The notes: generated by a model not told the origin, from the sequence alone. Positions 1-8,679 are shown, counted from the stretch's first letter. The stretch: DNA of 14,945 nucleotides from CAZQKL01 sp964593895 [NCBI: uncultured bacterium] (GCA_964593895.1 CAZQKL010000043.1:1-14945); one strand, 5' to 3'. Numbers and translations are program-made.

Positions 1-1
1 T

Positions 2-1024
2 GCTGAAAAAATAAAAAAATTAATTCCCTCCATTGAAATGTTAAAATTTTGCACTTCAGGAACTGAAGCAACAACTTACGCACTCAGACTTGCAAGAGCT
101 TATACAGGTAAAGAAATTGTTTTAAAGATAGCAGGAGGTTGGCATGGAGCAGGAACTGAACTAACAAAAGCAATAAAATTTCCATATACTCAAAGAATGA
201 GCGCTGGAATTCCTGAAGATATTTTAAATAAAACTTCCTATATTTTTTTTAATGAAATTGAGAAATCTTATGAAATTATTAAAAAGTATGAAAAAAATTT
301 AGCATGCATCATTCTTGAGCCAGTTATAGGGGAGGGGGGATTCTTACCTGCTGAAAAAAGTTTTATTGAATTTTTAAGAGACATAACAATTAAAACAAAA
401 TCAGTTCTTATTTTTGATGAAATAATTACAGGTTTCAGAATTTCATTAGGTGGAGCTCAAAAATATTATGGAATATATCCAGATTTAACAACTCTTGGAA
501 AGATAGCTGGTGGAGGATTTAACATTGGAATTATTGGTGGAAAAAGAGAAATTATGGAAATTTCTTCACCAGAATATAAAGGTGAAAATAAGGTGTTAAT
601 TGGTGGAGGAACTTTTTCAGAAACTCCATATACTATGAGAGCTGGATTTACAATTATTGATTATCTTGAAAAAAATGAAAGAAAAGTTTATGATGAGCTT
701 GAAAAGAAGGGAAGTTTTGTAAGAAAAAAAATTAATGAATTTATAAAGAAAAATAAAATTAATGCATTAGTAACAGGATGCTCTTCTCTTTATATGATAC
801 ATTTTCCAAAAAATAAGCCATTTATCCCAAGAGGACCACACGATATAGGTGAAAAGACAGATATTTTAAAAAGGGAACATGAATTTAAAATTAGAATGCT
901 TAATGAAAATATACATGTAATGCATGGAGGCGGAGCTATCTCAACCGCTCATACTTATGAAGATTTGGAAAAAGTTGTTGAAGCTACATGTAAAGTGCTT
1001 AAAGAAATGAGCTTGCAAAATTAA
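2..1024 (+). CDS. Class III aminotransferase, glutamate-1-semialdehyde aminomutase-like (5' partial)
   Basis: PLP-dependent fold-type I enzyme of the class III (ornithine/GSA) aminotransferase family. The frame is open to the window edge: codons before the ATG at 38 read AEKIKKLIPSIE and run into the family motif CTSGTEAT, so that ATG is internal and the N-terminus lies outside the window. Counting from it, visible hallmarks are SGTEAT (7-12, PLP phosphate contact), FDEIITGFR (126-134, the Asp that binds the pyridine N) and TLGKIAGGG (152-160), in which Lys155 should form the Schiff base. The C-terminal HGGGAISTAHTYEDLE matches the usual GSA-aminomutase end. The segment GGWHGAGTELTKA differs from what I remember of HemL, so the substrate is uncertain: tetrapyrrole synthesis (hemL) is one option, another amino-sugar or amino-acid aminotransferase is the other. 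Family call is firm, function moderate. Confidence 0.85.
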   Translation, partial: AEKIKKLIPSIEMLKFCTSGTEATTYALRLARAYTGKEIVLKIAGGWHGAGTELTKAIKFPYTQRMSAGIPEDILNKTSYIFFNEIEKSYEIIKKYEKNLACIILEPVIGEGGFLPAEKSFIEFLRDITIKTKSVLIFDEIITGFRISLGGAQKYYGIYPDLTTLGKIAGGGFNIGIIGGKREIMEISSPEYKGENKVLIGGGTFSETPYTMRAGFTIIDYLEKNERKVYDELEKKGSFVRKKINEFIKKNKINALVTGCSSLYMIHFPKNKPFIPRGPHDIGEKTDILKREHEFKIRMLNENIHVMHGGGAISTAHTYEDLEKVVEATCKVLKEMSLQN

Positions 1025-1039
1025 GTTAATTAAGATAAT
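1013..1039 (+). promoter_or_regulatory. Possible sigma70-type promoter before the lipoprotein gene
   Basis: TTGCAA at 1013-1018 and GATAAT at 1034-1039, separated by 15 nt, precede a strong Shine-Dalgarno (TTGGAGG) and the ATG at 1067. The -10 matches five of six consensus bases. The spacer is short and AT-rich DNA throws up such matches by chance, so this is only a candidate; the lipoprotein gene may be read from the upstream gene instead. Confidence 0.22.
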
Positions 1040-1066
1040 AAGTAAAAAAATTTTGGAGGATGAGAG

Positions 1067-1519
1067 ATGAAAGTTAAACATTTAATTTATTTAATTCTGT
1101 TATTTATGATTTTTTCCATAGGATGTAGTTTAAATCAATCAACTGTTAATCAAACACCTGAAACTCCTGAACAGCCTCAACAGATAGCAAATTTAACTTT
1201 TGAAGATTTACCTGTGCCTACCTCAATGACAATTGATAGAAAAAATTCATTTGTTTATGAAACTGCAAATTACAGAACAGGAGTTTTATATTATAATGGA
1301 AATATGAGTGTTGTTGAAGTTGCAAATTTTTATAAAAGTGAAATGCCAAAGTATAATTGGGATTTAGTAAATTCAATAGAGTATAGAGATGGAGCCCAAT
1401 TAATATATGAAAAACCAAACTGGATAGTTGTAATCAGAATAAAAAGAAATACATTTAATTCATCACAGTTAGTAATAACAATTGGACCAAAAGGAGCAGT
1501 TGTAAACAAAGAAAATTAA
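1067..1519 (+). CDS. Small lipoprotein of unknown function
   Basis: A 150-aa protein that starts with MKVKHLIYL and a hydrophobic stretch ending in FSIGC, so Cys20 is the likely lipidated residue of a signal peptidase II site; position -3 is Ser rather than the preferred Leu. Residues 21-45 are a Pro/Gln/Thr-rich linker. The mature domain (about 46-145) runs PVPTSM, then a stretch with YRTGVLYYNG, then a helix with VANFYKSEMPKYNWDLV, then two strands. I recall similar 'FYK-EMP-Y-W' lipoproteins in anaerobic delta-proteobacteria-like genomes, all uncharacterised, but can name no family. The start is fixed by a TTGGAGG site 9 nt upstream. It is followed after 15 nt by the DUF465 gene, so they are likely co-transcribed. 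Probably an envelope protein; the role is unknown. Confidence 0.8.
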   Translation: MKVKHLIYLILLFMIFSIGCSLNQSTVNQTPETPEQPQQIANLTFEDLPVPTSMTIDRKNSFVYETANYRTGVLYYNGNMSVVEVANFYKSEMPKYNWDLVNSIEYRDGAQLIYEKPNWIVVIRIKRNTFNSSQLVITIGPKGAVVNKEN

Positions 1520-1534
1520 TTTCAGGAGGAAAAT

Positions 1535-1762
1535 ATGGAAAAAACTCCAATAGTTGAGGAATTATTGCAAACAAATGAAGAATTTAAAAAACTTTGGGAA
1601 GAACATGAAGAATTAAATAGAATTGTTGATGAAATGTCAAATAAAATATATTTAACTCCAGATGAAGAAATTAAATTAAAAGAGTTGAAATTAAAAAAAT
1701 TAAAAGGAAAGGAAAAACTTGTTGAAATGATAGAGGAGTATAAAAGAATTAAGGAGAATTAG
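1535..1762 (+). CDS. DUF465 (YdcH-like) coiled-coil protein
   Basis: A 75-aa, highly charged, all-helical protein. Residues 1-38 form one helix with [18 protein letters not shown], and after a short turn containing [22 protein letters not shown] (37-58) comes a second helix. This is the pattern of the DUF465/YdcH family: a helical hairpin with a conserved 'LTPEEE-ELK-LKKEKL' segment. The family has no established biochemical role. A strong AGGAGG site sits just before the ATG. The reading frame ends 5 nt before ilvB, and the ilvB ribosome binding site (AAGGAG) lies inside its last codons, so the two are probably translationally linked. Confidence 0.8.
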   Translation: MEKTPIVEELLQTNEEFKKLWEEHEELNRIVDEMSNKIYLTPDEEIKLKELKLKKLKGKEKLVEMIEEYKRIKEN

Positions 1763-1767
1763 AAATT

Positions 1768-3465
1768 ATGAAAACTGGTGCTGAAATTTTATTAGAATGC
1801 CTTGTAAAAGAAAATGTAACTCATATTTTTGGATATCCTGGTGGAGCTGTCTTAAACATTTATGACCTTTTACCTAAATTCCCAATTAATCATATTCTTG
1901 TGAGACATGAACAGGCTGCAGTTCATGCTGCAGATGGTTATGCTCGTTCAAGTGGTAAAGTTGGGGTTGCACTTGTAACTTCAGGTCCTGGTGCAACAAA
2001 TACAGTAACAGGAATTGCAACTGCATATATGGATTCTGTTCCTATTGTAGTTTTTACAGGACAGGTTCCAACTAAATTAATTGGAAATGATGCATTTCAG
2101 GAAGCAGATATTGTAGGAATAACAAGACCATGCACAAAACATAATTATCTTGTGAAAGATGTAAAATTATTACCAAGAATAATAAAGGAAGCCTTTTATA
2201 TTGCAAATTCAGGTAGAAAAGGTCCAGTGTTAGTTGATTTACCTAAAGATGTTCTAACATCTAAATTAAAAAATTATGAATATCCTGAAAAAATTTCAAT
2301 AGAGAGTTACAAACCAACTTATAATTGCCATATAAAACAGATAAAAAAGGCATTGAATGCCATTTTACAGTCAAAAAAACCAGTATTGTATATTGGAGGA
2401 GGTGTTATTTCTTCAGAAGCTTCAGAGGAGTTAGTAAAATTTGCAAAAAAATTACAACTCCCTGTGACATCAACTTTAATGGGACTTGGAGCTTTTCCTG
2501 GCACAGACCCGCTTTTTCTTGGAATGTTAGGAATGCATGGAACTTTTAGAGCCAATATGGCAGTAACAGAAACAGATTTATTAATTGCAATTGGAGCAAG
2601 ATTTGATGATAGAGTTACTGGTAAAATTGAAGAATTTGCTCCAAAATCTAAAATAATTCATATTGATATTGACCCAACTTCAATTAGTAAAAATGTTGTT
2701 GTGGATATTCCAATTGTAGGTGATGCAAAGGATGCTCTACAAAAATTTAATAAACTTTTGGAGGAAATATCCGAAAAAGAGATAAATGAATTTTTAGAAA
2801 AAATAAAAAAGTGGCACAAGAAAATTGACATATGGAAAAATCAGCATAAATTATCTTATGACAGAGAAAGTAAAACAATAAAACCTCAATATGTTGTTGA
2901 GACAATTTATAACCTTACAAAAGGAGATGCAATAATCACAACTGAAGTTGGACAAAATCAGATGTGGACAGCTCAATTTTATAAGTTTATAAAACCGAGA
3001 ACTTTTTTAACAAGTGGTGGATTAGGCACAATGGGTTATGGATTTCCAGCAGCTATTGGTGCTCAGGTTGCAAATCCTGATAAACTTGTTATAGATATTG
3101 CTGGTGATGGTAGCATTCAAATGAATATTCAGGAGCTTGCAACTGTTGTTCAATACAATTTACCAGTAAAGATTGTAATTTTAAATAATAATTACCTCGG
3201 AATGGTTAGACAATGGCAACAGTTATTTTTCAACAGAAATTATTCTCAAACAAAAATGGAAGTTTTGCCAGATTTTGTTAAGCTTGCTGAAGCTTACGGT
3301 GCTATAGGTTTTAAAACAGATAGAAAAGAAGATGTTGAAGGAATTTTAAAAGAAGCGTTCAATATAAATAAACCTGTAATAATAGATTTTCATGTAGAAA
3401 AAGAGGAAAATGTTTATCCAATGGTTCCTGCAGGGGAACCAATAAACAAAATGCTATTAGTATAG
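1768..3465 (+). CDS. ilvB: Acetolactate synthase large (catalytic) subunit
   Basis: A 565-aa thiamine-diphosphate enzyme that condenses two pyruvates to 2-acetolactate (valine/leucine) or pyruvate with 2-oxobutyrate (isoleucine). Domains in order: N-terminal pyrimidine-binding domain (about 1-170) with [15 protein letters not shown], whose Glu48 is the catalytic cofactor-activating residue; central FAD/NAD-like domain (about 190-330) with [11 protein letters not shown], typical of acetohydroxyacid synthases; C-terminal pyrophosphate domain (about 365-550) with the GDG-to-NN metal/TPP motif (Gly446-Asp447-Gly448 to Asn473-475). The C-terminal [14 protein letters not shown] is characteristic of biosynthetic IlvB rather than catabolic AlsS. 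Length is normal. The regulatory subunit ilvN, which usually follows, is absent: clpX starts 10 nt later. A partner subunit encoded elsewhere is assumed. Confidence 0.95.
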   Translation: MKTGAEILLECLVKENVTHIFGYPGGAVLNIYDLLPKFPINHILVRHEQAAVHAADGYARSSGKVGVALVTSGPGATNTVTGIATAYMDSVPIVVFTGQVPTKLIGNDAFQEADIVGITRPCTKHNYLVKDVKLLPRIIKEAFYIANSGRKGPVLVDLPKDVLTSKLKNYEYPEKISIESYKPTYNCHIKQIKKALNAILQSKKPVLYIGGGVISSEASEELVKFAKKLQLPVTSTLMGLGAFPGTDPLFLGMLGMHGTFRANMAVTETDLLIAIGARFDDRVTGKIEEFAPKSKIIHIDIDPTSISKNVVVDIPIVGDAKDALQKFNKLLEEISEKEINEFLEKIKKWHKKIDIWKNQHKLSYDRESKTIKPQYVVETIYNLTKGDAIITTEVGQNQMWTAQFYKFIKPRTFLTSGGLGTMGYGFPAAIGAQVANPDKLVIDIAGDGSIQMNIQELATVVQYNLPVKIVILNNNYLGMVRQWQQLFFNRNYSQTKMEVLPDFVKLAEAYGAIGFKTDRKEDVEGILKEAFNINKPVIIDFHVEKEENVYPMVPAGEPINKMLLV

Positions 3466-3475
3466 AGGAGGGAAA

Positions 3476-4741
3476 ATGAATTACTTTCCAGCAAAGAAGA
3501 AATGGATAAAATGCTCATTCTGTGATAGAGATGAGAGAAGTGTAAAAAAATTAATTGAAGGTCCTAATAACGTTTATATTTGTGACAAATGTGTAATGCT
3601 CTGTCATGAGATAATTTTGAATGAATTTGAAAAGGAGAAGATTCAGAATTTGAGAAATGTTTTATTAAAACCTGAAGAGATAAAAAAGAAACTTGATGAA
3701 TATGTAATTGGTCAGGAAGAGGCAAAAAAAATTTTATCAGTTGCTGTTTATAATCATTATAAGAGAATTGCGTATATGGAGAATAATACAATTAACCAGC
3801 AAGATGTTGAGATTCAAAAAAGTAATATTTTACTTATTGGTCCAACTGGTGTTGGCAAAACTTTACTTGCAAGAACATTAGCCAAAATACTTGATGTCCC
3901 TTTTGCAATTGCTGATGCAACAACATTAACTGAAGCTGGTTATGTTGGAGAGGATGTGGAAAATGTTTTAGTAAGATTATATCAGGCAGCTGATTACAAT
4001 ATTGAAAAAACTCAAAAAGGAATTGTTTATATTGATGAAATAGATAAAATAGCAAAGAAATCTTATTCTCCATCAATTACAAGGGATGTTTCTGGTGAGG
4101 GAGTTCAACAAGGTTTATTAAAGATAATTGAAGGAACTGTTGCCAATATTCCACCTAAAGGTGGTAGAAAGCATCCTCATCAAGATTTTGTAAAAATTGA
4201 TACTACAAATATTCTATTTATTTGTGGAGGTGCTTTTGTTGGACTTGAAGATATAATTGAAAAGAGAATTGGAAGAAAATCAATAGGATTTGCAGGAAAT
4301 CCAAAAACAAAGAAAGAAAAACTAAAAGAGGGAATTTTAAAGTTTGTTGAACCTGAAGATTTAATGCATTATGGATTAATTCCAGAGTTAATTGGTAGAT
4401 TACCTGTTGTTGCTGTTTTAGACGATTTAGATGAAAATGCATTAATCAAAATATTAAAAGAGCCAAAAAATGCTCTTGTAAAACAGTATAAAAAATTATT
4501 GAGTTTTGATAATGTTGAACTAACATTTACTGATGATGCATTAAGAGCAATAGCAAAAGAGGCAATTAAAAGAAAAACAGGTGCAAGAGGCTTAAGAGCA
4601 ATTGTTGAGGAAATTATGACAGATATTATGTATGAAATTCCATCTAAGAAGAATGTAAGAGAAGTAATAATTAATGAAGAGGTTATAAATAAAAAAACTT
4701 CTCCAATTTATATTTACGAGGATAAATCTCAAATAGCATAA
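3476..4741 (+). CDS. clpX: ATP-dependent Clp protease ATP-binding subunit ClpX
   Basis: AAA+ unfoldase that feeds substrates to the ClpP peptidase. The N-terminal zinc-binding domain has Cys13/Cys16 and Cys36/Cys39. The AAA+ module has Walker A GPTGVGKT (122-129), pore loop GYVG (155-158), Walker B YIDEID (185-190, Glu188 catalytic), an RKH loop (231-233), sensor/arginine-finger region LIGRLP and sensor 2 GARGLRA. The IGF loop that docks on ClpP is intact (Ile270-Gly271-Phe272), so it should work with a ClpP even though clpP is not adjacent. At 421 aa it is of normal length. A GAGGAGGG ribosome site precedes the ATG. lon follows after 4 nt, a common clpX-lon pairing, but here ilvB occupies the place where tig/clpP normally sit. 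Confidence 0.96.
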   Translation: MNYFPAKKKWIKCSFCDRDERSVKKLIEGPNNVYICDKCVMLCHEIILNEFEKEKIQNLRNVLLKPEEIKKKLDEYVIGQEEAKKILSVAVYNHYKRIAYMENNTINQQDVEIQKSNILLIGPTGVGKTLLARTLAKILDVPFAIADATTLTEAGYVGEDVENVLVRLYQAADYNIEKTQKGIVYIDEIDKIAKKSYSPSITRDVSGEGVQQGLLKIIEGTVANIPPKGGRKHPHQDFVKIDTTNILFICGGAFVGLEDIIEKRIGRKSIGFAGNPKTKKEKLKEGILKFVEPEDLMHYGLIPELIGRLPVVAVLDDLDENALIKILKEPKNALVKQYKKLLSFDNVELTFTDDALRAIAKEAIKRKTGARGLRAIVEEIMTDIMYEIPSKKNVREVIINEEVINKKTSPIYIYEDKSQIA

Positions 4742-4745
4742 AATC

Positions 4746-7172
4746 ATGGAAACTAAATCATTTCCTCTATTACCATTAAGGGATACTGTTGTTTTTCCAG
4801 GAGAAACTCTTTTATTATATTTTGGAAGAAAAAAGTCAATAAAAGCAATAGATTATGCGATTGAAGAGAATATTCCTGTTATTTTAATTACCCAACACGA
4901 CCCAAAAATTGAAAATCCTGAATATGAAAATCTCTTTAAATATGGAGTTATTGCTGATATAGACAAAGTTTTTAATTTAACTGATGGTTCAGTTAAAGTA
5001 AATTTTAAATCAAAGAAAAAGGTTAAGTTAATAAAACTTCAAGATGGAGAATTCTTAAAAGGTATAGTTCAGGAAGTAGAAGAGCCATATTTTATTGAAG
5101 GAAAAGAAAAAGAGATTGAAGCACTTTTAAGAAGTATAACTGAAAATTTTCAATATCTTGCCAAATTAAATTCAGATATTGATGTTGAAGAAGTTATAAA
5201 TATTATCTCTTTAAATAATCCTCTTGAAATTTGCTATAAGATAGTTTCAAGGTTGAAATCAAAAACAGAAGATAAAGTTAAAGTTCTGGTTACAGATAAT
5301 TTAATTGAAAAACTTAATTTAACTTATTCGTTGTTACTTGCAGAGATAGAAATTCAGGAAATTGAAGAGAGAATTAAGAAAAATATAAAAGAAAGGTATT
5401 TAAAAAGCCAGAAGGAATATTATTTAAATCAAAAATTAAACGCAATTCAATCTGAACTTGGTAAAAAGGAAGAGGAGGAATCTGATACTGCAATATTAGA
5501 AAAAAAGTTAAAAGAATTGAAGCTTACAAAGGAAGCAAGAGAAAAGGTTGAGGAAGATTTAAGAAGATTAAAGATGATGCATCCAATGAGTGCTGAAGCT
5601 GCAGTTATAAGAACTTATCTTGAGTGGATTGTGGATTTACCTTGGGAAGTTTTTACTGAAGATGAAAAAGACATTAAAAAAGTTGAGGATATATTAAATG
5701 AAGACCATTATGGACTTGAAAAAGTTAAAGAGAGAATTCTTGAGTATATTGCAGTAAGATATTTAAGTGGTTCAAATAATTCTCCAATTTTATGTTTTGT
5801 AGGCCCACCTGGAGTTGGAAAAACATCATTAGGAAAATCTATTGCAAGAGCATTAAATAGAAATTTTGTTAGAATTTCATTAGGTGGAGTAAGGGATGAG
5901 GCTGAAATTAGAGGCCACAGAAGAACATATATTGGAGCTCTCCCAGGAAAGATAATTCAAGGGATGAAAAAAGCAAAATCTTCAAATCCTGTTTTTCTCC
6001 TTGATGAAATAGATAAAATAAATTCAGATTTTAGAGGAGATCCAGCAAGTGCTTTACTTGAAGTATTGGACCCTGAACAGAATAAAAATTTTAATGACCA
6101 TTACATTGGAATTGATTATGACCTTTCAAATGTTTTTTTCATTACAACAGCAAATACAACTCACACAATTCCAAAGCCATTACTTGATAGAATGGAAGTA
6201 ATATTTCTTGATGGATATACTGATTTTGAAAAAAAGGAGATTGCAAAATCTTACTTAATTCCTGAAATTTCAAAGATAACAGGTATAAAAGATAGAGTAA
6301 ATGTAACAATATCTGATAATGCTATTTTTAAAATTGTTAGAGAATACACAAGGGAAGCAGGAGTTAGAAATTTAAAAAGAGAAATTGAAAAAATTTATAG
6401 AAAAATTGCAAAAAGTTATATTAAGGATAATTCATTAAAAGATGTTAGAATAACAGAGAAGAATATTCAAAAATATCTTGGAGTTCCAAAATTTAAAGAA
6501 AGTTCAATTTTAAATGAGAATAGGGTAGGGATTACAAATGGACTTGCATGGACAGAAGCTGGTGGTGATGTTTTGCAGGTTGAGGTAGTGATAATGAATG
6601 GAAACGGTAATCTTGATATAACTGGTAAACTTGGTGAAGTTATGAAAGAATCTGTAAAAGCTGCTGTAAGTTATGTTAGAATGAAATCTGATGTATTAAA
6701 TTTAGTTGAAGATTTTTACAAAAAAATTGATATACATGTTCATGTGCCAGAAGGAGCAATACCTAAAGATGGTCCATCTGCAGGTATTACAATTGCAACA
6801 TCTCTTGTCTCTTCACTTACAAATATTCCAGTTAGAAAAGAGATTGCAATGACTGGAGAGATAACTCTTTCTGGTTATGTTTTGCCTGTTGGAGGATTAA
6901 AACAAAAATTATTAGCTGCAAAAAGAAGTGGGATAAAAGAGGTAATAATTCCAGAAAAGAATTTGAAAGACCTTGAAGAAATTCCTGAAAATATAAAAGA
7001 GGATATTAAAATAATTCCTGTTAAAACAGTTGATGAAGTTCTTATTAATGCTTTAGTTTTATCTGAACCAATGAAAGATTATTTCAAAAAAGAATTATTA
7101 AAAAGTTTTACTCCAAAAATTTTCAGGAAAATTCAGAAAGAAAATTTTTTCATAAATCAAAAGAGGCATTAA
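4746..7172 (+). CDS. lon: ATP-dependent Lon protease (LonA type)
   Basis: Cytoplasmic AAA+ serine protease that degrades misfolded and regulatory proteins. Order of parts in 808 aa: N-terminal substrate-binding LON domain (about 6-195, beginning [15 protein letters not shown]), a coiled-coil connector (about 200-275), AAA+ module with Walker A GPPGVGKT (353-360) and Walker B FLLDEID (417-423), then the protease domain with the dyad Ser678 (in KDGPSAGIT) and Lys721 (in GGLKQKL), spaced as in E. coli Lon. The last 30 residues after the protease domain are Lys/Phe-rich and probably variable. Only 4 nt separate it from clpX and no good Shine-Dalgarno is visible, so translation probably relies on coupling. 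Its stop overlaps the convergent trxA stop by 4 nt within a hairpin. Confidence 0.96.
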   Translation: METKSFPLLPLRDTVVFPGETLLLYFGRKKSIKAIDYAIEENIPVILITQHDPKIENPEYENLFKYGVIADIDKVFNLTDGSVKVNFKSKKKVKLIKLQDGEFLKGIVQEVEEPYFIEGKEKEIEALLRSITENFQYLAKLNSDIDVEEVINIISLNNPLEICYKIVSRLKSKTEDKVKVLVTDNLIEKLNLTYSLLLAEIEIQEIEERIKKNIKERYLKSQKEYYLNQKLNAIQSELGKKEEEESDTAILEKKLKELKLTKEAREKVEEDLRRLKMMHPMSAEAAVIRTYLEWIVDLPWEVFTEDEKDIKKVEDILNEDHYGLEKVKERILEYIAVRYLSGSNNSPILCFVGPPGVGKTSLGKSIARALNRNFVRISLGGVRDEAEIRGHRRTYIGALPGKIIQGMKKAKSSNPVFLLDEIDKINSDFRGDPASALLEVLDPEQNKNFNDHYIGIDYDLSNVFFITTANTTHTIPKPLLDRMEVIFLDGYTDFEKKEIAKSYLIPEISKITGIKDRVNVTISDNAIFKIVREYTREAGVRNLKREIEKIYRKIAKSYIKDNSLKDVRITEKNIQKYLGVPKFKESSILNENRVGITNGLAWTEAGGDVLQVEVVIMNGNGNLDITGKLGEVMKESVKAAVSYVRMKSDVLNLVEDFYKKIDIHVHVPEGAIPKDGPSAGITIATSLVSSLTNIPVRKEIAMTGEITLSGYVLPVGGLKQKLLAAKRSGIKEVIIPEKNLKDLEEIPENIKEDIKIIPVKTVDEVLINALVLSEPMKDYFKKELLKSFTPKIFRKIQKENFFINQKRH

Positions 7173-7179
7173 GCCTCTT
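7161..7179. terminator. Hairpin shared by the convergent lon and trxA ends
   Basis: A perfect 7-bp inverted repeat, AAGAGGC (7161-7167) and GCCTCTT (7173-7179), encloses a 5-nt loop ATTAA. The loop holds both stop codons: lon TAA at 7170-7172 and, on the other strand, trxA TAA at 7171-7169. On the + strand a run of six T follows at 7187-7192, 7 nt beyond the stem, so it could act as a weak intrinsic terminator for lon; on the - strand the T-tract after the stem is poorer. A bidirectional terminator or mRNA-end stabiliser is the likely role. Confidence 0.55.
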
Positions 7180-7504
7180 CAATAACTTTTTTAATTAGAT
7201 TTTCAAGATAATCTTTTGGAACAAGTCCTACAGATTGCTCAACCACTTTTCCATCTTTAAAGAACAAAATTGTAGGAATACCTTTTATTCCATATTCCAT
7301 AGCGGTCTTTTGATTTTCATCAACATTTAATTTGCAAATTTTAATTTTATCAGAATATTCTTCAGCAAGTTCATCAATAATTGGTGTTAATGCAAGACAT
7401 GGACCACACCATGAAGCCCAGAAATCAACCATTACAGGTTTATCTGATTTTAGCACTTCATTTTCAAATGTATCATCTGAAAGGTAAACAACTTTTTGAC
7501 TCAT
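7169..7504 (-). CDS. trxA: Thioredoxin
   Basis: A 111-aa cytoplasmic thioredoxin. It has the canonical active site WCGPC (Trp32-Cys33-Gly-Pro-Cys36), the buried Asp27 in VDFWA, the cis-proline Pro77 in GIPTIL, and the FFKDGKVV strand and final helix of the fold, with no signal peptide. It reduces disulfides in client proteins with electrons from thioredoxin reductase, which is not in this window. The ATG has a strong AGGAGG site. It lies 19 nt after the stop of the small UGA-containing membrane protein and is the last gene of the minus-strand operon; that protein's Sec/Cys-Gly-Cys motif would be a natural redox partner, which is inference. The stop overlaps that of lon. Confidence 0.96.
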   Translation of the reverse strand: MSQKVVYLSDDTFENEVLKSDKPVMVDFWASWCGPCLALTPIIDELAEEYSDKIKICKLNVDENQKTAMEYGIKGIPTILFFKDGKVVEQSVGLVPKDYLENLIKKVIEEA

Positions 7505-7523
7505 TATATTCCTCCTTTTTTAT

Positions 7524-7679
7524 TTATTTTTGATAGAATAAAAATCCAATAATTGCCCCAATAATTCCCATTACCCATACTGGGATTTTAGCGCAACCTC
7601 ATTGAGAACCTGCTTTTTTCTGAATATATCCATACAACAAGCCTAATAAAAAGCCTAATAAAATATAAAAGAGCAACAT
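7524..7679 (-). CDS. Candidate selenoprotein: 51-aa, two-helix membrane protein with Sec-Gly-Cys (in-frame UGA)
   Basis: Reading from ATG at 7679-7677 gives a 26-codon hydrophobic segment (MLLFYILLGFLLGLLYGYIQ, then KKAGSQ), an in-frame TGA at 7601-7599, then GCAKIPVWVMGIIGAIIGF plus LFYQK and TAA at 7526-7524. With the UGA decoded, the product has two membrane helices (about 2-19 and 33-49) joined by a short loop holding residue 27 (UGA), Gly28 and Cys29. Support for a real gene: an AGAAGG ribosome site (7692-7687) 7 nt before the ATG, inside the last codons of the upstream gene; only 1 nt from that gene's stop; and trxA's own site right after its TAA. Support for selenocysteine: a UGA next to Gly-Cys, as in redox motifs, and a SECIS-like hairpin downstream. 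The second half resembles, from memory, small DUF6132-type membrane proteins with a conserved Cys loop. Alternatives: a Cys-to-stop pseudogene or a sequencing error. Confidence 0.68.
7563..7587 (-). promoter_or_regulatory. Putative bacterial SECIS hairpin downstream of the in-frame UGA
   Basis: On the minus-strand transcript, 11 nt after UGA, the segment AAUCCCA (7587-7581) can pair with UGGGAAUU (7570-7563), giving a 7-bp stem with one bulged A and a 10-nt apical loop GUAUGGGUAA. The loop begins with GU and lies 18 nt from the UGA. Published bacterial SECIS models ask for a G in the first two loop positions, a small apical loop and about 16-37 nt between UGA and loop; this one meets all three. 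A competing 4-bp hairpin (CCCA/UGGG, loop GUA) keeps the same loop start. Folding was done by eye and no energy was computed. Confidence 0.5.
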
Positions 7680-7680
7680 T

Positions 7681-8649
7681 TTAATACCTTCTTTCAACTA
7701 TAAAATCTGCTAATTTTAACATTAATTCTTTATAAGGAGAATTGTCTATTTTTTCAAGAGCTAATTTTCCTTTTAGAGCAAATTCTTTTGCTTTTCTCAT
7801 AGTTTCATCAATTCCGTTACTTTCAATAACTAAATTTCTTATTTCATCTATCTCTTGACTATTAAGTTCATCTTTGTAAAAAAGTTCAATTATTCTATCT
7901 TTTTTTGTGCTATTTTTTAAAGCAATTATTAATGGTAAAGTAACTTTTCCCTCTTTTATATCATTTCCAATCTTTTTCCCAAATTCTTTGTCACTACTTG
8001 TATAATCAAGTGCATCATCAACAAGCTGAAAAGCAATGCCAATATTTTTTCCATAATTTTTAAATGAATTTAATTCATCCTCAGAGGCATCTGCCATGAT
8101 TGGACCTATTTGGCTTGCTGCTGAAATTAAATATGCTGTTTTTTCTTCAATAATTTCAAAATATTCTTGAGTTGTAATGTTAATATCGCCAGTTTTTACA
8201 AGTTCAAATATTTCTCCTTGGGCAAGTAAACCTGTTACATTTGAGATTAACTCTAAAATTTTTAAATTATTTGATTTAACCATTAAGATAAAAGATTTTG
8301 CAAAAAGATAATCTCCCATAAGGATTGAAGCTTGATTTCCCCATAAAACATTTGCAGTTTTTCTACCTCTTCTCAATTCTGAATTGTCTACAACATCATC
8401 ATGAAGTAAAGTTGCTGTATGAATATATTCAATTGCAGCTGCAAGTTCATAGATAATTTCATCTTCAATATTATAATGTTTGCATGAAAGAAGAACAAGT
8501 AAAGGTCTTAATCTTTTTCCACCGCTTCCAAATATATGATTTCCAATTTCTGTAATAAGCTTTATTTTATTTTCAATATTTTTAAATATTACTTTTTCTA
8601 CTTTTTCTAATTCTTTTGAAACTGGTGATAGTAATGTTTTAATATCCAT
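7681..8649 (-). CDS. Trans-polyprenyl diphosphate synthase (octaprenyl/heptaprenyl type)
   Basis: All-alpha isoprenoid chain-elongating enzyme that adds isopentenyl diphosphate units to an allylic primer; the long-chain product would form the side chain of a respiratory quinone. In 322 aa the hallmarks are GGKRLRP (43-49), first Asp-rich motif DDVVD (84-88) followed by RRGRKTAN, and the second motif DDALD (211-215) after GIAFQLV. Two residues that set chain length, just before the first motif, are Ala79/Thr80-Leu81 (small/non-aromatic), which favours long products as in IspB/HepT rather than farnesyl or geranylgeranyl synthase; exact length cannot be told. It starts 30 nt after tauE with only a weak AGG site, and its last codons carry the ribosome site of the next small gene. 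Confidence 0.9.
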   Translation of the reverse strand: MDIKTLLSPVSKELEKVEKVIFKNIENKIKLITEIGNHIFGSGGKRLRPLLVLLSCKHYNIEDEIIYELAAAIEYIHTATLLHDDVVDNSELRRGRKTANVLWGNQASILMGDYLFAKSFILMVKSNNLKILELISNVTGLLAQGEIFELVKTGDINITTQEYFEIIEEKTAYLISAASQIGPIMADASEDELNSFKNYGKNIGIAFQLVDDALDYTSSDKEFGKKIGNDIKEGKVTLPLIIALKNSTKKDRIIELFYKDELNSQEIDEIRNLVIESNGIDETMRKAKEFALKGKLALEKIDNSPYKELMLKLADFIVERRY

Positions 8650-8679
8650 ACGAATACCTGATATACATTAAAAAAATTA

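Noticed and set aside
2319-2555. Overlapping open frames inside ilvB, clpX, the carboxyltransferase and the biotin carrier gene
   Set aside because: They are low-complexity or antisense shadows of strongly conserved proteins, without ribosome sites or recognisable domains.
7599-7601. Genome-wide reassignment of UGA to an amino acid as the explanation for the in-frame TGA
   Set aside because: The TPR gene ends naturally at TGA (13872-13874) and its frame soon meets another stop without protein-like sequence, all Trp codons seen are TGG, and no other gene in the window has an internal TGA.
7637-7663. Tandem repeat of a 12-nt unit (GCCTAATAAAAA-like) as a regulatory element
   Set aside because: It is two copies only and simply encodes the Leu-Leu-Gly-Phe-Leu-Leu-Gly helix of the small membrane protein on the minus strand.
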